A DNA stretch of 6,613 nt from Candidatus Falkowiibacteriota bacterium (GCA_013203415.1 JABMQE010000102.1:1-6613), one strand, 5' to 3'; shown: positions 1-4,965, counted from the stretch's first letter. The notes: generated by a model not told the origin, from the letters alone. Numbers and translations: made by a program.

Positions 1-51
1 AACAAAAAATACCGCTTCTACTCCTTCGGCGACTCCATGTTTATCAAGTAA
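1..51 (+). CDS. queA: 3' end of a second queA gene (partial, enters from the left edge)
   Basis: The open frame from base 1 to the TAA at 49-51 encodes NKKYRFYSFGDSMFIK. This matches the last 16 residues of the complete QueA encoded at 2419-3486 (SKKYRFYSFGDAMLII) at 12 of 16 positions, and YRFYSFGDxM is the usual C-terminal signature of the family. The gene would encode S-adenosylmethionine:tRNA ribosyltransferase-isomerase, which acts in queuosine synthesis. The DNA of the two copies differs at several third codon positions (for example TAC/TAT, TCC/TCT, TTC/TTT, GGC shared, GAC/GAT), so this is a diverged copy and not a recent exact duplicate. It lies upstream of a 3D-domain gene in the same orientation, as the complete queA does on the other strand. 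Only the tail is visible, so whether the gene is intact cannot be told. Confidence 0.8.
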   Translation, partial: NKKYRFYSFGDSMFIK

Positions 52-61
52 TTTACCCTGA

Positions 62-85
62 AGGCGGGCAAACGTTTGCCCGCCT
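62..85. repeat. 24-bp perfect palindrome (REP-like intergenic element)
   Basis: Bases 62-73 are the exact reverse complement of 74-85. The arms are AGGCGGGCAAAC and GTTTGCCCGCCT, so the RNA would form a G+C-rich stem with almost no loop. It begins 10 nt after the stop of the partial queA. No T-tract follows on the + strand, so it is not a classical intrinsic terminator, although it could stabilise the 3' end of the queA transcript. It shares the layout AGGCxGG...CCxGCCT, with an AAAC/GTTT or TTTG/CAAA centre, with the palindrome at 956-983, which suggests a family of mobile or dispersed intergenic elements. Confidence 0.75.
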
Positions 86-136
86 ACCGCGAATTTGAAA
101 AATTTAATACATCCCCCCAATCTCGCCCAAAAACCA

Positions 137-165
137 TTGACTTTCCCCGTCAGACATGATATAAT
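137..165 (+). promoter_or_regulatory. Near-consensus sigma70-type promoter of the + strand 3D gene
   Basis: The -35 box TTGACT (137-142) is followed by a 17-bp spacer and the -10 box TATAAT (160-165), with an extended -10 TG at 157-158. The start of transcription should fall near 172. The promoter of the other 3D gene (1605-1633) has the same hexamers, the same spacer length and the same TGATATAATGATAATAG core, although the spacer bases differ. This is strong evidence that both are functional. Confidence 0.85.
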
Positions 166-181
166 GATAATAGGAAAGAAT

Positions 182-212
182 AAAAGACCTAGTATAAAGC
201 TAGGATTTTTTT
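182..212 (+). promoter_or_regulatory. Leader hairpin with T-tract (attenuator-like) before the 3D gene
   Basis: CCTAG (188-192) pairs with CTAGG (200-204) across a 7-nt loop. After an A-A mismatch the stem continues with a G-U and A-U pairs (182-186 with 206-210). Seven T residues (206-212) follow the 3' arm, giving the look of an intrinsic terminator placed between the promoter and the ATG at 218. The 3' arm holds the only AGGA in the leader, 12 nt from the start codon, so the hairpin could also mask a poor ribosome site. The equivalent hairpin before the other 3D gene supports a regulatory role. The signal it would respond to is unknown. Confidence 0.6.
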
Positions 213-217
213 GACCC

Positions 218-760
218 ATGATAAAACAACTTTTAGATAAAATTAACACCAGACAAATATTAGACAAACTGGTAATTTTGCTAATCTTAGCCAGTTTTGT
301 TAATATTTTAGTACCTTATCACAGTGTTTTGGCAAAAGAGACGATTGCCAATGACAACCGTGCTAATTTAGGTATTATGCGCCAAACCAAGCTTTTTAAT
401 CCTGATAAAGTCCCGGTAACACATGAAGTCGCCTGGAGCCGTTATATTACCGTTACCGCCTATAACTCCGAAGTCGGACAGACCGATGGCAGTCCATTTA
501 CCACTGCTAACGGCTCAATTGTTCATGATGGCGTAATTGCAGCCAATTTTCTGCGTCATGGCACAAAAGTCCGCTTTCCCGAGTATTTTGGCGATAAAAT
601 CTTTGAAGTAAAAGATAGAATGAACCGCCGCTATTATTACAGAGCTGATATTTGGATGGAAGATAAACCCGTAGCCAAACAATTCGGCCGTAGGACTTTA
701 AAAATAGAAATTCTTAACGAAATACCTCAAGAGTCACCAGAACTCACTCAAGCCAAATAA
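218..760 (+). CDS. Secreted 3D-domain (RlpA-like double-psi barrel) protein, copy 1
   Basis: This is a 180-residue exported protein. Residues 18-39 form a hydrophobic segment ending in SVLA, with a plausible signal peptidase I site after A39; an uncleaved anchor is also possible. Residues about 75-166 look like the 3D domain, a small double-psi beta-barrel related to MltA C-termini and bacterial cell-wall proteins. The three aspartates are likely D90 (in QTDGSPF), D133 (KDRMN) and D144 (ADIWM), with GTKVRFP at 115-121 as the barrel core motif. By family, it probably cleaves or binds peptidoglycan, or helps remodel the envelope; enzymatic activity is not shown. It has its own promoter and leader hairpin, and a strong terminator follows at 801-829. 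It is close to the protein encoded at 1008-1547, and nearly identical in the C-terminal half. No Shine-Dalgarno site lies at normal distance. The start is chosen because only this ATG precedes the signal segment and aligns with the paralogue. Confidence 0.85.
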   Translation: MIKQLLDKINTRQILDKLVILLILASFVNILVPYHSVLAKETIANDNRANLGIMRQTKLFNPDKVPVTHEVAWSRYITVTAYNSEVGQTDGSPFTTANGSIVHDGVIAANFLRHGTKVRFPEYFGDKIFEVKDRMNRRYYYRADIWMEDKPVAKQFGRRTLKIEILNEIPQESPELTQAK

Positions 761-771
761 AAAACTATTAC

Positions 772-785
772 CACACTTTAGTGTG
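772..785. repeat. Small perfect hairpin after the + strand 3D gene
   Basis: CACACT (772-777) and AGTGTG (780-785) are exact inverse copies separated by two bases. The hairpin lies 12 nt past the stop codon and just ahead of the main terminator. No T-tract follows it. It may be a minor 3'-end structure, and its function is uncertain. Confidence 0.4.
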
Positions 786-800
786 CAAAGAATAAAACTC

Positions 801-829
801 AAAAACCCGCTTCTTAAGCGGGCTTTTTG
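801..829. terminator. Bidirectional intrinsic terminator between the 3D gene and tRNA-Cys
   Basis: CCCGCTT (806-812) pairs with AAGCGGG (816-822) across a 3-nt loop. A run of five A precedes the stem (801-805) and CTTTTT follows it. Read on the + strand it ends the 3D transcript, and read on the minus strand it ends the tRNA-Cys transcript, with a T-tract in both directions. Confidence 0.9.
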
Positions 830-835
830 ATTTTA

Positions 836-911
836 TGGAGGCCACGACCGGAGTCGAACCGGTGAATAACGGTTTTGCAAACCGTCGCCTTAACCACTTG
901 GCTACGTGGCC
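836..911 (-). tRNA. tRNA-Cys (anticodon GCA), CCA encoded
   Basis: Read on the minus strand, the 7-bp acceptor stem GGCCACG (905-911) pairs with CGTGGCC (840-846). The D arm follows, with GCC paired to GGC. The anticodon arm ACGGT-TTGCAAA-ACCGT has anticodon GCA, the variable region is short (TATTC), and the T arm is ACCGG-TTCGACT-CCGGT. The discriminator base is U (839), as expected for cysteine tRNAs, and CCA is encoded at 838-836. All stems pair without mismatch. It sits at the centre of the mirror arrangement of the two 3D genes. It carries no queuosine target: QueA/Tgt modify the GUN tRNAs for Asn, Asp, His and Tyr, so adjacency to queA is not functional evidence. Confidence 0.97.
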
Positions 912-916
912 TCATG

Positions 917-954
917 ATTATAAGATTATCAGATTTTTTGAATTTTATCAACAA
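917..954 (-). promoter_or_regulatory. Possible tRNA-Cys promoter
   Basis: On the minus strand TTGTTG (954-949) stands 18 bp before GATAAT (930-925). A better -10 box, TATAAT (922-917), lies nearer the gene but has no good -35 partner and would start transcription at about the first tRNA base. One of the two -10 boxes is probably used. The -35 match is weak, so the assignment is tentative. Confidence 0.4.
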
Positions 955-955
955 A

Positions 956-983
956 GTAGGCTGGGTTTGCAAACCCAGCCTAC
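956..983. repeat. 28-bp perfect palindrome (REP-like); possible terminator of the minus strand 3D gene
   Basis: Bases 956-969 (GTAGGCTGGGTTTG) are the exact reverse complement of 970-983. It lies 24 nt past the stop of the minus-strand 3D gene. In that direction it is followed by TTTGTTGATAAAATTC, a poor but present U-rich tail, so it could end that transcript before tRNA-Cys. Its layout is like that of the palindrome at 62-85, and both lie next to a gene of the mirrored pair. Confidence 0.75.
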
Positions 984-1007
984 AAATTTAGAAATTATAT
1001 GATGATT

Positions 1008-1547
1008 TTAATTTGCTTGTGACAATTCTGTGGATTCTTTTGGAACTTCGTTTAGAATCTCTATTTTTAGAGTCCTGCGGCCGAATTGTTTGGCAACTGG
1101 TTTATCATCCATCCAAATATCAGCGCGATAATAATAACGTGGGTTCATTCTATCTTTTACTTCGAAGATTTTATCGCCAAAATACTCGGGAAAGCGGACT
1201 TTTGTGCCATGACGGAGGAAATTAGCGGCGATTACGCCATCATGGACAATTGAGCCATTTGCAGTGGTAAAAGGAGAGGCATCGGTTTGCCAGATTTCGG
1301 AAGTATAAGCAGTAACAGTAACATAACGGTTCCAAGCGACTTCATAGTCGACAGGGACGCTATCGGGGTTATAAAGCACGGCTTGGCGCATTATACCTAG
1401 ATTAGCACGATTTTGGTCGGCAATGATTTCATTAGCAAAAACACTATGATATGGATACAAAATATTAACAAAGCTGGCTAATATTAGTAAAATTACCATT
1501 TTATTCCAAAAAATACTGGATTTGATTTTATTTAGCAAATAATCCAT
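1008..1547 (-). CDS. Secreted 3D-domain (RlpA-like double-psi barrel) protein, copy 2
   Basis: This 179-residue paralogue of the protein at 218-760 is on the opposite strand. It has a hydrophobic segment at about residues 17-38 ending SVFA, with likely cleavage after A38. The 3D domain covers about 74-165 with the three conserved aspartates at D89, D132 and D143. Residues from SPFTTANGS to LKIEILNE differ from copy 1 at only a few sites (for example NPRYYY for NRRYYY, WMDD for WMED), whereas the first 20 residues differ widely. A role in peptidoglycan turnover or binding follows from the family only. The gene lies 111 nt after ZIP, with its own promoter (1605-1633) and leader hairpin, so it is probably transcribed by itself as well as by read-through. 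AGGA in the leader is 16 nt from the ATG, too far for a normal ribosome site. Confidence 0.85.
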   Translation of the reverse strand: MDYLLNKIKSSIFWNKMVILLILASFVNILYPYHSVFANEIIADQNRANLGIMRQAVLYNPDSVPVDYEVAWNRYVTVTAYTSEIWQTDASPFTTANGSIVHDGVIAANFLRHGTKVRFPEYFGDKIFEVKDRMNPRYYYRADIWMDDKPVAKQFGRRTLKIEILNEVPKESTELSQAN

Positions 1548-1557
1548 AAATTTAATT

Positions 1558-1587
1558 AAAAAATCCTAGATTTTGCCAGGATTTTTT
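1558..1587 (-). promoter_or_regulatory. Leader hairpin with T-tract (attenuator-like) before 3D copy 2
   Basis: The arms at 1558-1569 and 1576-1587 form a 12-bp stem with one G-U pair around a 6-nt loop. In the transcribed direction (minus strand) the 3' arm ends in six T and is followed by an A+T-rich stretch to the ATG at 1547. It begins within about 15 nt of the predicted transcription start. The 3' arm CTAGGATTTTTT is the same as in the leader of copy 1, whereas the 5' arm differs (TCCTGG against CCTAG) yet still pairs. Confidence 0.65.
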
Positions 1588-1604
1588 TATTCTTTTCTAT
1601 TATC

Positions 1605-1633
1605 ATTATATCATATCTAAAAAAGAAAGTCAA
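1605..1633 (-). promoter_or_regulatory. Near-consensus sigma70-type promoter of 3D copy 2
   Basis: On the minus strand the -35 box TTGACT (1633-1628), a 17-bp spacer and the -10 box TATAAT (1610-1605) are present, with an extended TG at 1612-1613. It starts 25 bp past the ZIP stop codon. Hexamers, spacing and downstream bases match the promoter of copy 1. Confidence 0.85.
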
Positions 1634-1658
1634 CCTTTTTTAGTGTTTTAAGGGGGAT

Positions 1659-2414
1659 TTAGGCCTTTATAAATAATAATAAGGACATTATAACAATGCC
1701 GAGGATGATGCCGAGTAATTGGACCAAGGATTTGCGAGGATGAACCTCTTTGTGGAGCTCGGGAATGATGCCCGACCCAGCAATATAAATAAAACCGCCG
1801 GCAGTGAATGGCAAAAGAATTTGGGTGAGGTTTTCTATGCTGGAATTAACAGCCAAAATAAACAAGGCGCCCAGAACAGCGATTAGGGCGGAGATAAAAT
1901 TATAGAAAACAGCGCGTCTGGGAGTGTAGCCCGAGTGAATAAGGATACCAAAGTCGCCTAATTCTTGGGGGATCTCGTGGGCAATGACTGCGATGGTGGT
2001 GGTTATACCCAAGGGTACGCTTACTAAGTAGCTTCCGGCGATAAGCATGCCATCAATAAAATTATGAAAACCATCGCCTACCAGATTCATGGTGGCAAGG
2101 CGATGATGAGCGTTCTCTTTACAATCTAAATCATGACAATGGCGCCAAGCTAGAAATTTTTCCAAAATAAAAAAGCCGATAAGGCCAGATAAAAAATAAA
2201 TTGAGATATTAAAAGTAATGCCGGTGTTTTTTGAAATTTCGGGAATGATATGGATAAAGACATCACCTAAAAGAGCGCCAGCGGAAAAAGCAACTAAAAA
2301 GAAAAGGATTTTTTTTAGACGGTCAACTTTGAGGGCAAGGGTGATGATGCCTATAAGAGAGATGAAGCCGACGACAAGGACACTTATGATGGTGTAGAGT
2401 TGGGTTTGGAACAT
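1659..2414 (-). CDS. ZIP-family divalent metal transporter
   Basis: This 251-residue integral membrane protein has about eight hydrophobic segments. It carries the ZIP metal-site motifs HNFIDG (H117, N118, D121) in the fourth helix and HEIPQE (H146, E147, Q150, E151) in the fifth. A histidine/cysteine-rich loop (H92, C93, H94, C98, H103, H104) lies between helices three and four, where ZIP proteins usually have a metal-binding loop. By family it moves Zn2+ or another divalent cation (Fe, Mn) into the cytoplasm. The metal cannot be told from sequence, and the GufA/ZupT-like bacterial group is the best guess. Length is normal for bacterial ZIPs. The ATG is 4 nt after the queA stop with no Shine-Dalgarno site, which suggests coupled translation. 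ZIP is absent between queA and the 3D gene in the left half of the window. Confidence 0.93.
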   Translation of the reverse strand: MFQTQLYTIISVLVVGFISLIGIITLALKVDRLKKILFFLVAFSAGALLGDVFIHIIPEISKNTGITFNISIYFLSGLIGFFILEKFLAWRHCHDLDCKENAHHRLATMNLVGDGFHNFIDGMLIAGSYLVSVPLGITTTIAVIAHEIPQELGDFGILIHSGYTPRRAVFYNFISALIAVLGALFILAVNSSIENLTQILLPFTAGGFIYIAGSGIIPELHKEVHPRKSLVQLLGIILGIVIMSLLLFIKA

Positions 2415-2418
2415 GGGA

Positions 2419-3486
2419 TTAAATTATTAACATGGCATCGCCAAAAGAGTAGAAGCGATATTTTTTACTTACGGCTTGTTGGTAGGTTTTGAGGATGAGA
2501 GGACGCGATGTGAGAGCGGAAACAAGCATGAGAAGGGTGGATTTAGGGAGATGGAAGTTGGTGATAAGGGCATCTGTGAATTTGAAGCGGTAGCCGGGTT
2601 TTATAAAGATGTTGACATCTTGAGCAAGGGGTTTGAGAACACCTTTGGTGTTTGATGCGGATTCGAGGATTCTGACGCTAGTGGTGCCGACAGCTATTAT
2701 TCGTTGGCCCTGTTTTTTTGCCCGGTTGAGACGCTTGGCAGTGGTTTTTGCGAGGGTGGCAAACTCGGGATGCATTTTATGATCTTCTATGTTTTTTGAT
2801 TTGACTGGAGCAAAAGTGCCAAGGCCGACATGGAGAGTGACAAATTCTATTTGAACTCCTTTTTTCTTGAGGCGAGCGATGAGATGACGAGTGAAATGGA
2901 GGCCAGCGGTTGGAGCGGCGATGGAGCCCTCGGGTTTGGCATAAATAGTTTGATAAGCGCGGGAGATGCTGGAGTCGTGGGAATCGCGGGAGTTGTTTTG
3001 TTTTATGTATGGCGGTGTTGGGGTGTGACCAATTTTGTATATCTGACTTTTTAGATTTTCGCCCTTTTTATTAAACTCTATCTTCCAGCTTCCACCTGTC
3101 CTGAGCCACGTCGAAGGATTCTCCATCTTCTTAATGAGTTCCCCCTGAAGCGTTTTACTGAAATTCAGCTTGAGACCGACACGCGCCCTGCTACCCCCCA
3201 CCAGGCATTCCCAGGTGTTTGGTTTGAGCTGACGGAGTAGGAAAATTTCGAGTTTGCCGCCGGTTGTTTCGCGATAACCAAAGAGGCGGGCAGGAATTAC
3301 TTTTGAATTGTTGAGAACTAAGACGTCGCCTTTTTTTAGAAAATTTTCTATCTCGAAAAATTTATGATGGCTGATTTTTTTGGAATCCTTGTCTAAAACC
3401 AGAAGCCGCGAGTGGTCTCGCGGACGGGCTGGGGTTTGGGCGATTAATTTCTTGGGGAGGTTGTAATTAAAGAGTGAGAGTTTCAT
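2419..3486 (-). CDS. queA: S-adenosylmethionine:tRNA ribosyltransferase-isomerase (QueA)
   Basis: This cytoplasmic enzyme transfers and isomerises the ribosyl part of SAM onto 7-aminomethyl-7-deazaguanine in tRNA, giving epoxyqueuosine in the wobble base of GUN tRNAs. Family blocks are present in order: LIAQTPARPRDHSRLLVL (14-31), GDVLVLNNSKVIPARLFG (53-70), GHTPTPPYI (153-161), YQTIYAKPEGSIAAPTAGLHFT (178-199, key AAPTAGLHFT), TLHVGLGTFAPV (217-228), HPEF, VGTTSVRILES, TNFHLPKSTLLMLVSAL (309-325) and the C-terminal YRFYSFGDAML. At 355 residues it is a usual family length. Residues about 124-131 (PSTWLRTG) are encoded by a repeat element and look like an in-frame insertion. It starts 18 nt after the unknown gene and ends 4 nt before ZIP. 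Linkage to ruvB upstream is common in bacteria. No Shine-Dalgarno site is visible before the ATG. Confidence 0.97.
   Translation of the reverse strand: MKLSLFNYNLPKKLIAQTPARPRDHSRLLVLDKDSKKISHHKFFEIENFLKKGDVLVLNNSKVIPARLFGYRETTGGKLEIFLLRQLKPNTWECLVGGSRARVGLKLNFSKTLQGELIKKMENPSTWLRTGGSWKIEFNKKGENLKSQIYKIGHTPTPPYIKQNNSRDSHDSSISRAYQTIYAKPEGSIAAPTAGLHFTRHLIARLKKKGVQIEFVTLHVGLGTFAPVKSKNIEDHKMHPEFATLAKTTAKRLNRAKKQGQRIIAVGTTSVRILESASNTKGVLKPLAQDVNIFIKPGYRFKFTDALITNFHLPKSTLLMLVSALTSRPLILKTYQQAVSKKYRFYSFGDAMLII
3099..3118. repeat. Dispersed-repeat-like element inside queA
   Basis: The + strand reads TCCTGAGCCACGTCGAAGGA, an imperfect palindrome with TCCT/AGGA ends. It resembles the TCCTGAGC...GTCGAAGGA type of dispersed repeat that I have seen in intergenic DNA of many bacteria (from memory, not checked). 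Here it lies within the queA coding sequence, in frame, and encodes part of NPSTWLRTGG. Confidence 0.55.
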
Positions 3487-3504
3487 TCGTTGGAAGAGAA
3501 TAAA

Positions 3505-4293
3505 TTATTCAATCATCCTGTAATGTTCTCCTTCTTTTTTGTATTTTAACAAAGCCACAAAAGGACACGCAATCTTCAATGCGTTTAAAACGTCTTCTTG
3601 GGTCTCAAAATTTCCTTTTATAATTTCTCCTTTATCACCGTAACGTAATCCTCCTTTGCTTAATCTTTTTTTCATTTCTTCTCTTTCTCTTTCCTTACCT
3701 GGTAAAGGAGCTTGGTATATGAGAACATCAACAGTTCCATTGGTTATGCCAACAACAGCATCATATACTGTCCAACGTTTTAATGTTTCCTTGTTATCTT
3801 CCAGAACTTGCCCGAATTTTTCATGAAATTCTTTTCTTCCTCTTCTCATCTCTTCTCTAAATTCGGCAGATGACATGTTTGAATTTCTACCCTTGAGATA
3901 ATCAATCGCCTCTTGAGTGCGGTCTCCCAAGTCTGGCTCATCATCTGAAACATCGATGGGTGTTGGCGAAACGAAGCCCAACTCCTTAACAGTTGGGTGG
4001 CCATGTAAATCAAGTATTTTTATATGACCGAACGGAGTGTACAAGTCGGGTGCGTTATGATCACTCCCTTCCTCAACTTCACTAAAACATAATTCCAAGT
4101 TATCTAAAGATTGTGATGCTACAAAACCAGGTTCTTTTCCTTTGGAGGAAATTATACTAATTACTCCTCCTAATTTATCACAAAACTTTTCACCTTTCAT
4201 TACCTCTTTTATTTCTTCAGGTGTTGGAAATTTTAGTTCCTTTTTTTCTTGTTCCTCCCGCACTTCAGGTGTCGGGAATTTTATTGTTTCCAT
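3505..4293 (-). CDS. Unknown protein with a possible divergent JAMM/MPN metalloprotease-like domain
   Basis: I do not recognise this 262-residue protein. It has no signal peptide or membrane helix. Its N-terminus repeats the motif KFPTPE twice (about residues 6-11 and 21-26) in a charged stretch. Next come strand-like segments and the motif HGHP (97-100), nine residues after H99, then SPTPID (109-114), and a later hydrophobic strand VYDAVVGITNGTVDVLIY. This order recalls the HxHP...SxxxD zinc site of JAMM/MPN domains, but the S-to-D spacing is longer than usual and no clear upstream catalytic Glu stands out. A basic, coiled-coil-like helix (about 138-175) separates the two. Metal binding is inference. 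I chose ATG 4293, 4 nt after the PH stop; a GTG at 4326 would overlap the PH gene by 29 nt. Its strand composition is reversed relative to both neighbours (see findings), a sign of separate origin. Confidence 0.75.
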   Translation of the reverse strand: METIKFPTPEVREEQEKKELKFPTPEEIKEVMKGEKFCDKLGGVISIISSKGKEPGFVASQSLDNLELCFSEVEEGSDHNAPDLYTPFGHIKILDLHGHPTVKELGFVSPTPIDVSDDEPDLGDRTQEAIDYLKGRNSNMSSAEFREEMRRGRKEFHEKFGQVLEDNKETLKRWTVYDAVVGITNGTVDVLIYQAPLPGKEREREEMKKRLSKGGLRYGDKGEIIKGNFETQEDVLNALKIACPFVALLKYKKEGEHYRMIE

Positions 4294-4297
4294 GTTA

Positions 4298-4879
4298 TTA
4301 TCTAGTTTTTCTAGGCACGGCTTCACCCATGCTAGCCATGTCGGCTTTCGAGAGATGCTGTTTGCGCCATTCGACTAAGTGCATTATTTTTCTGGTAACT
4401 TCGTAGGGATGGGGAATTTGTTCGAAAATAAAACGTTCTCTGCTGGCAGCGGTTTGGATATGGACATTGCCGTAATGAAGAATAGTGGGTAGGAGGCCGC
4501 GGACATCGGCTGTGATATCTTGGATACGAAAAAGTTTAAGTTCGGAAATGGTGCGGAAAAAGAGGCCTTTTTGGCGGACATTAACTACCCGCTGGTCGGT
4601 AACAACCCAAACATCAAGCCAATAATCAACAAGCTGCCTAAAAGCCAAAAGCCACCAGAAAAGATAATAAGAACTAACGATGATGACGGTTAAGGCATTG
4701 CCAGTTTCGCCGGAAAAGAAATCAACGCCAGCATATTTTTTTAAAATATAAAGAACTACGGGAACAAGGGCGAAGATGATGTAAACAACAAAAAATTTTA
4801 GAAAAACAAACCAATGACGACGAAGAATCATGATTATTTTTTCGTTAGGATTTTGGGATGGGAAATATATTTTTGGCAT
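4298..4879 (-). CDS. YdbS-like bacterial PH-domain membrane protein
   Basis: This 193-residue membrane protein starts with a short polar stretch. Two transmembrane segments follow, at about residues 24-47 and 62-82. The rest is a cytoplasmic bacterial PH domain (the YdbS/DUF304 type, about 88-160) with the characteristic WVVTDQRVVNVRQKGLF and the ELKLFRIQDI and GNVHIQTA strands. Members often sit in membrane-linked stress or secretion contexts, and their ligand and role are generally unknown. The C-terminal tail from about 170 is charged and probably disordered. It lies 86 nt after the small membrane protein and 4 nt before the unknown gene, and is probably in the ruvB-queA transcript. A 10-bp direct repeat precedes it, and the ATG has no Shine-Dalgarno site. 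Confidence 0.88.
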   Translation of the reverse strand: MPKIYFPSQNPNEKIIMILRRHWFVFLKFFVVYIIFALVPVVLYILKKYAGVDFFSGETGNALTVIIVSSYYLFWWLLAFRQLVDYWLDVWVVTDQRVVNVRQKGLFFRTISELKLFRIQDITADVRGLLPTILHYGNVHIQTAASRERFIFEQIPHPYEVTRKIMHLVEWRKQHLSKADMASMGEAVPRKTR

Positions 4880-4884
4880 AATAC

Positions 4885-4905
4885 AGCAGATAAAAGCAGA
4901 TAAAA
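4885..4905. repeat. Two copies of an 11-bp direct repeat upstream of the PH gene
   Basis: AGCAGATAAAA occurs at 4885-4895 and again at 4895-4905, sharing one A, so the period is 10 bp. It lies 6 nt upstream of the PH start codon. On the coding strand the copies read TTTTATCTGCT. The function is unknown. Confidence 0.55.
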
Positions 4906-4965
4906 AACGGATTAGACCAGGCCAAAGCGCCTACTGAAAAGAGGAATGATACGAATGTTTAATGG

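Noticed and set aside
182..212. Riboswitch in the 3D leader
   Set aside because: The leader is only about 45 nt from the predicted start and consists of a single short hairpin, too small for a known ligand-binding domain.
836..983. tRNA-associated integration site of a mobile element
   Set aside because: No integrase and no direct repeat of the tRNA 3' end was seen in the window; the flanking genes are mirrored copies instead of typical island cargo.
1013..1225. 70-codon open frame on the + strand
   Set aside because: It lies wholly antisense to 3D copy 2, which has clear homology to copy 1, and has no family pattern.
2830..3054. 74-codon open frame on the + strand
   Set aside because: Antisense to conserved QueA blocks; the low-complexity glycine/alanine-rich product is a by-product of the codon use of queA.
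4142..4406. Two overlapping + strand open frames
   Set aside because: Antisense to the orphan gene and the end of the PH gene; serine/phenylalanine-rich products typical of an antisense pyrimidine-rich strand.
4384..4581. 65-codon open frame on the minus strand
   Set aside because: Out-of-frame reading within the PH-domain gene, whose own frame has the family signature.
4919..4935. Possible third, decayed copy of the GTAGGC palindrome upstream of the PH gene
   Set aside because: Only a 4-bp AGGC/GCCT stem plus a GTAG end remain; too little to separate from chance.
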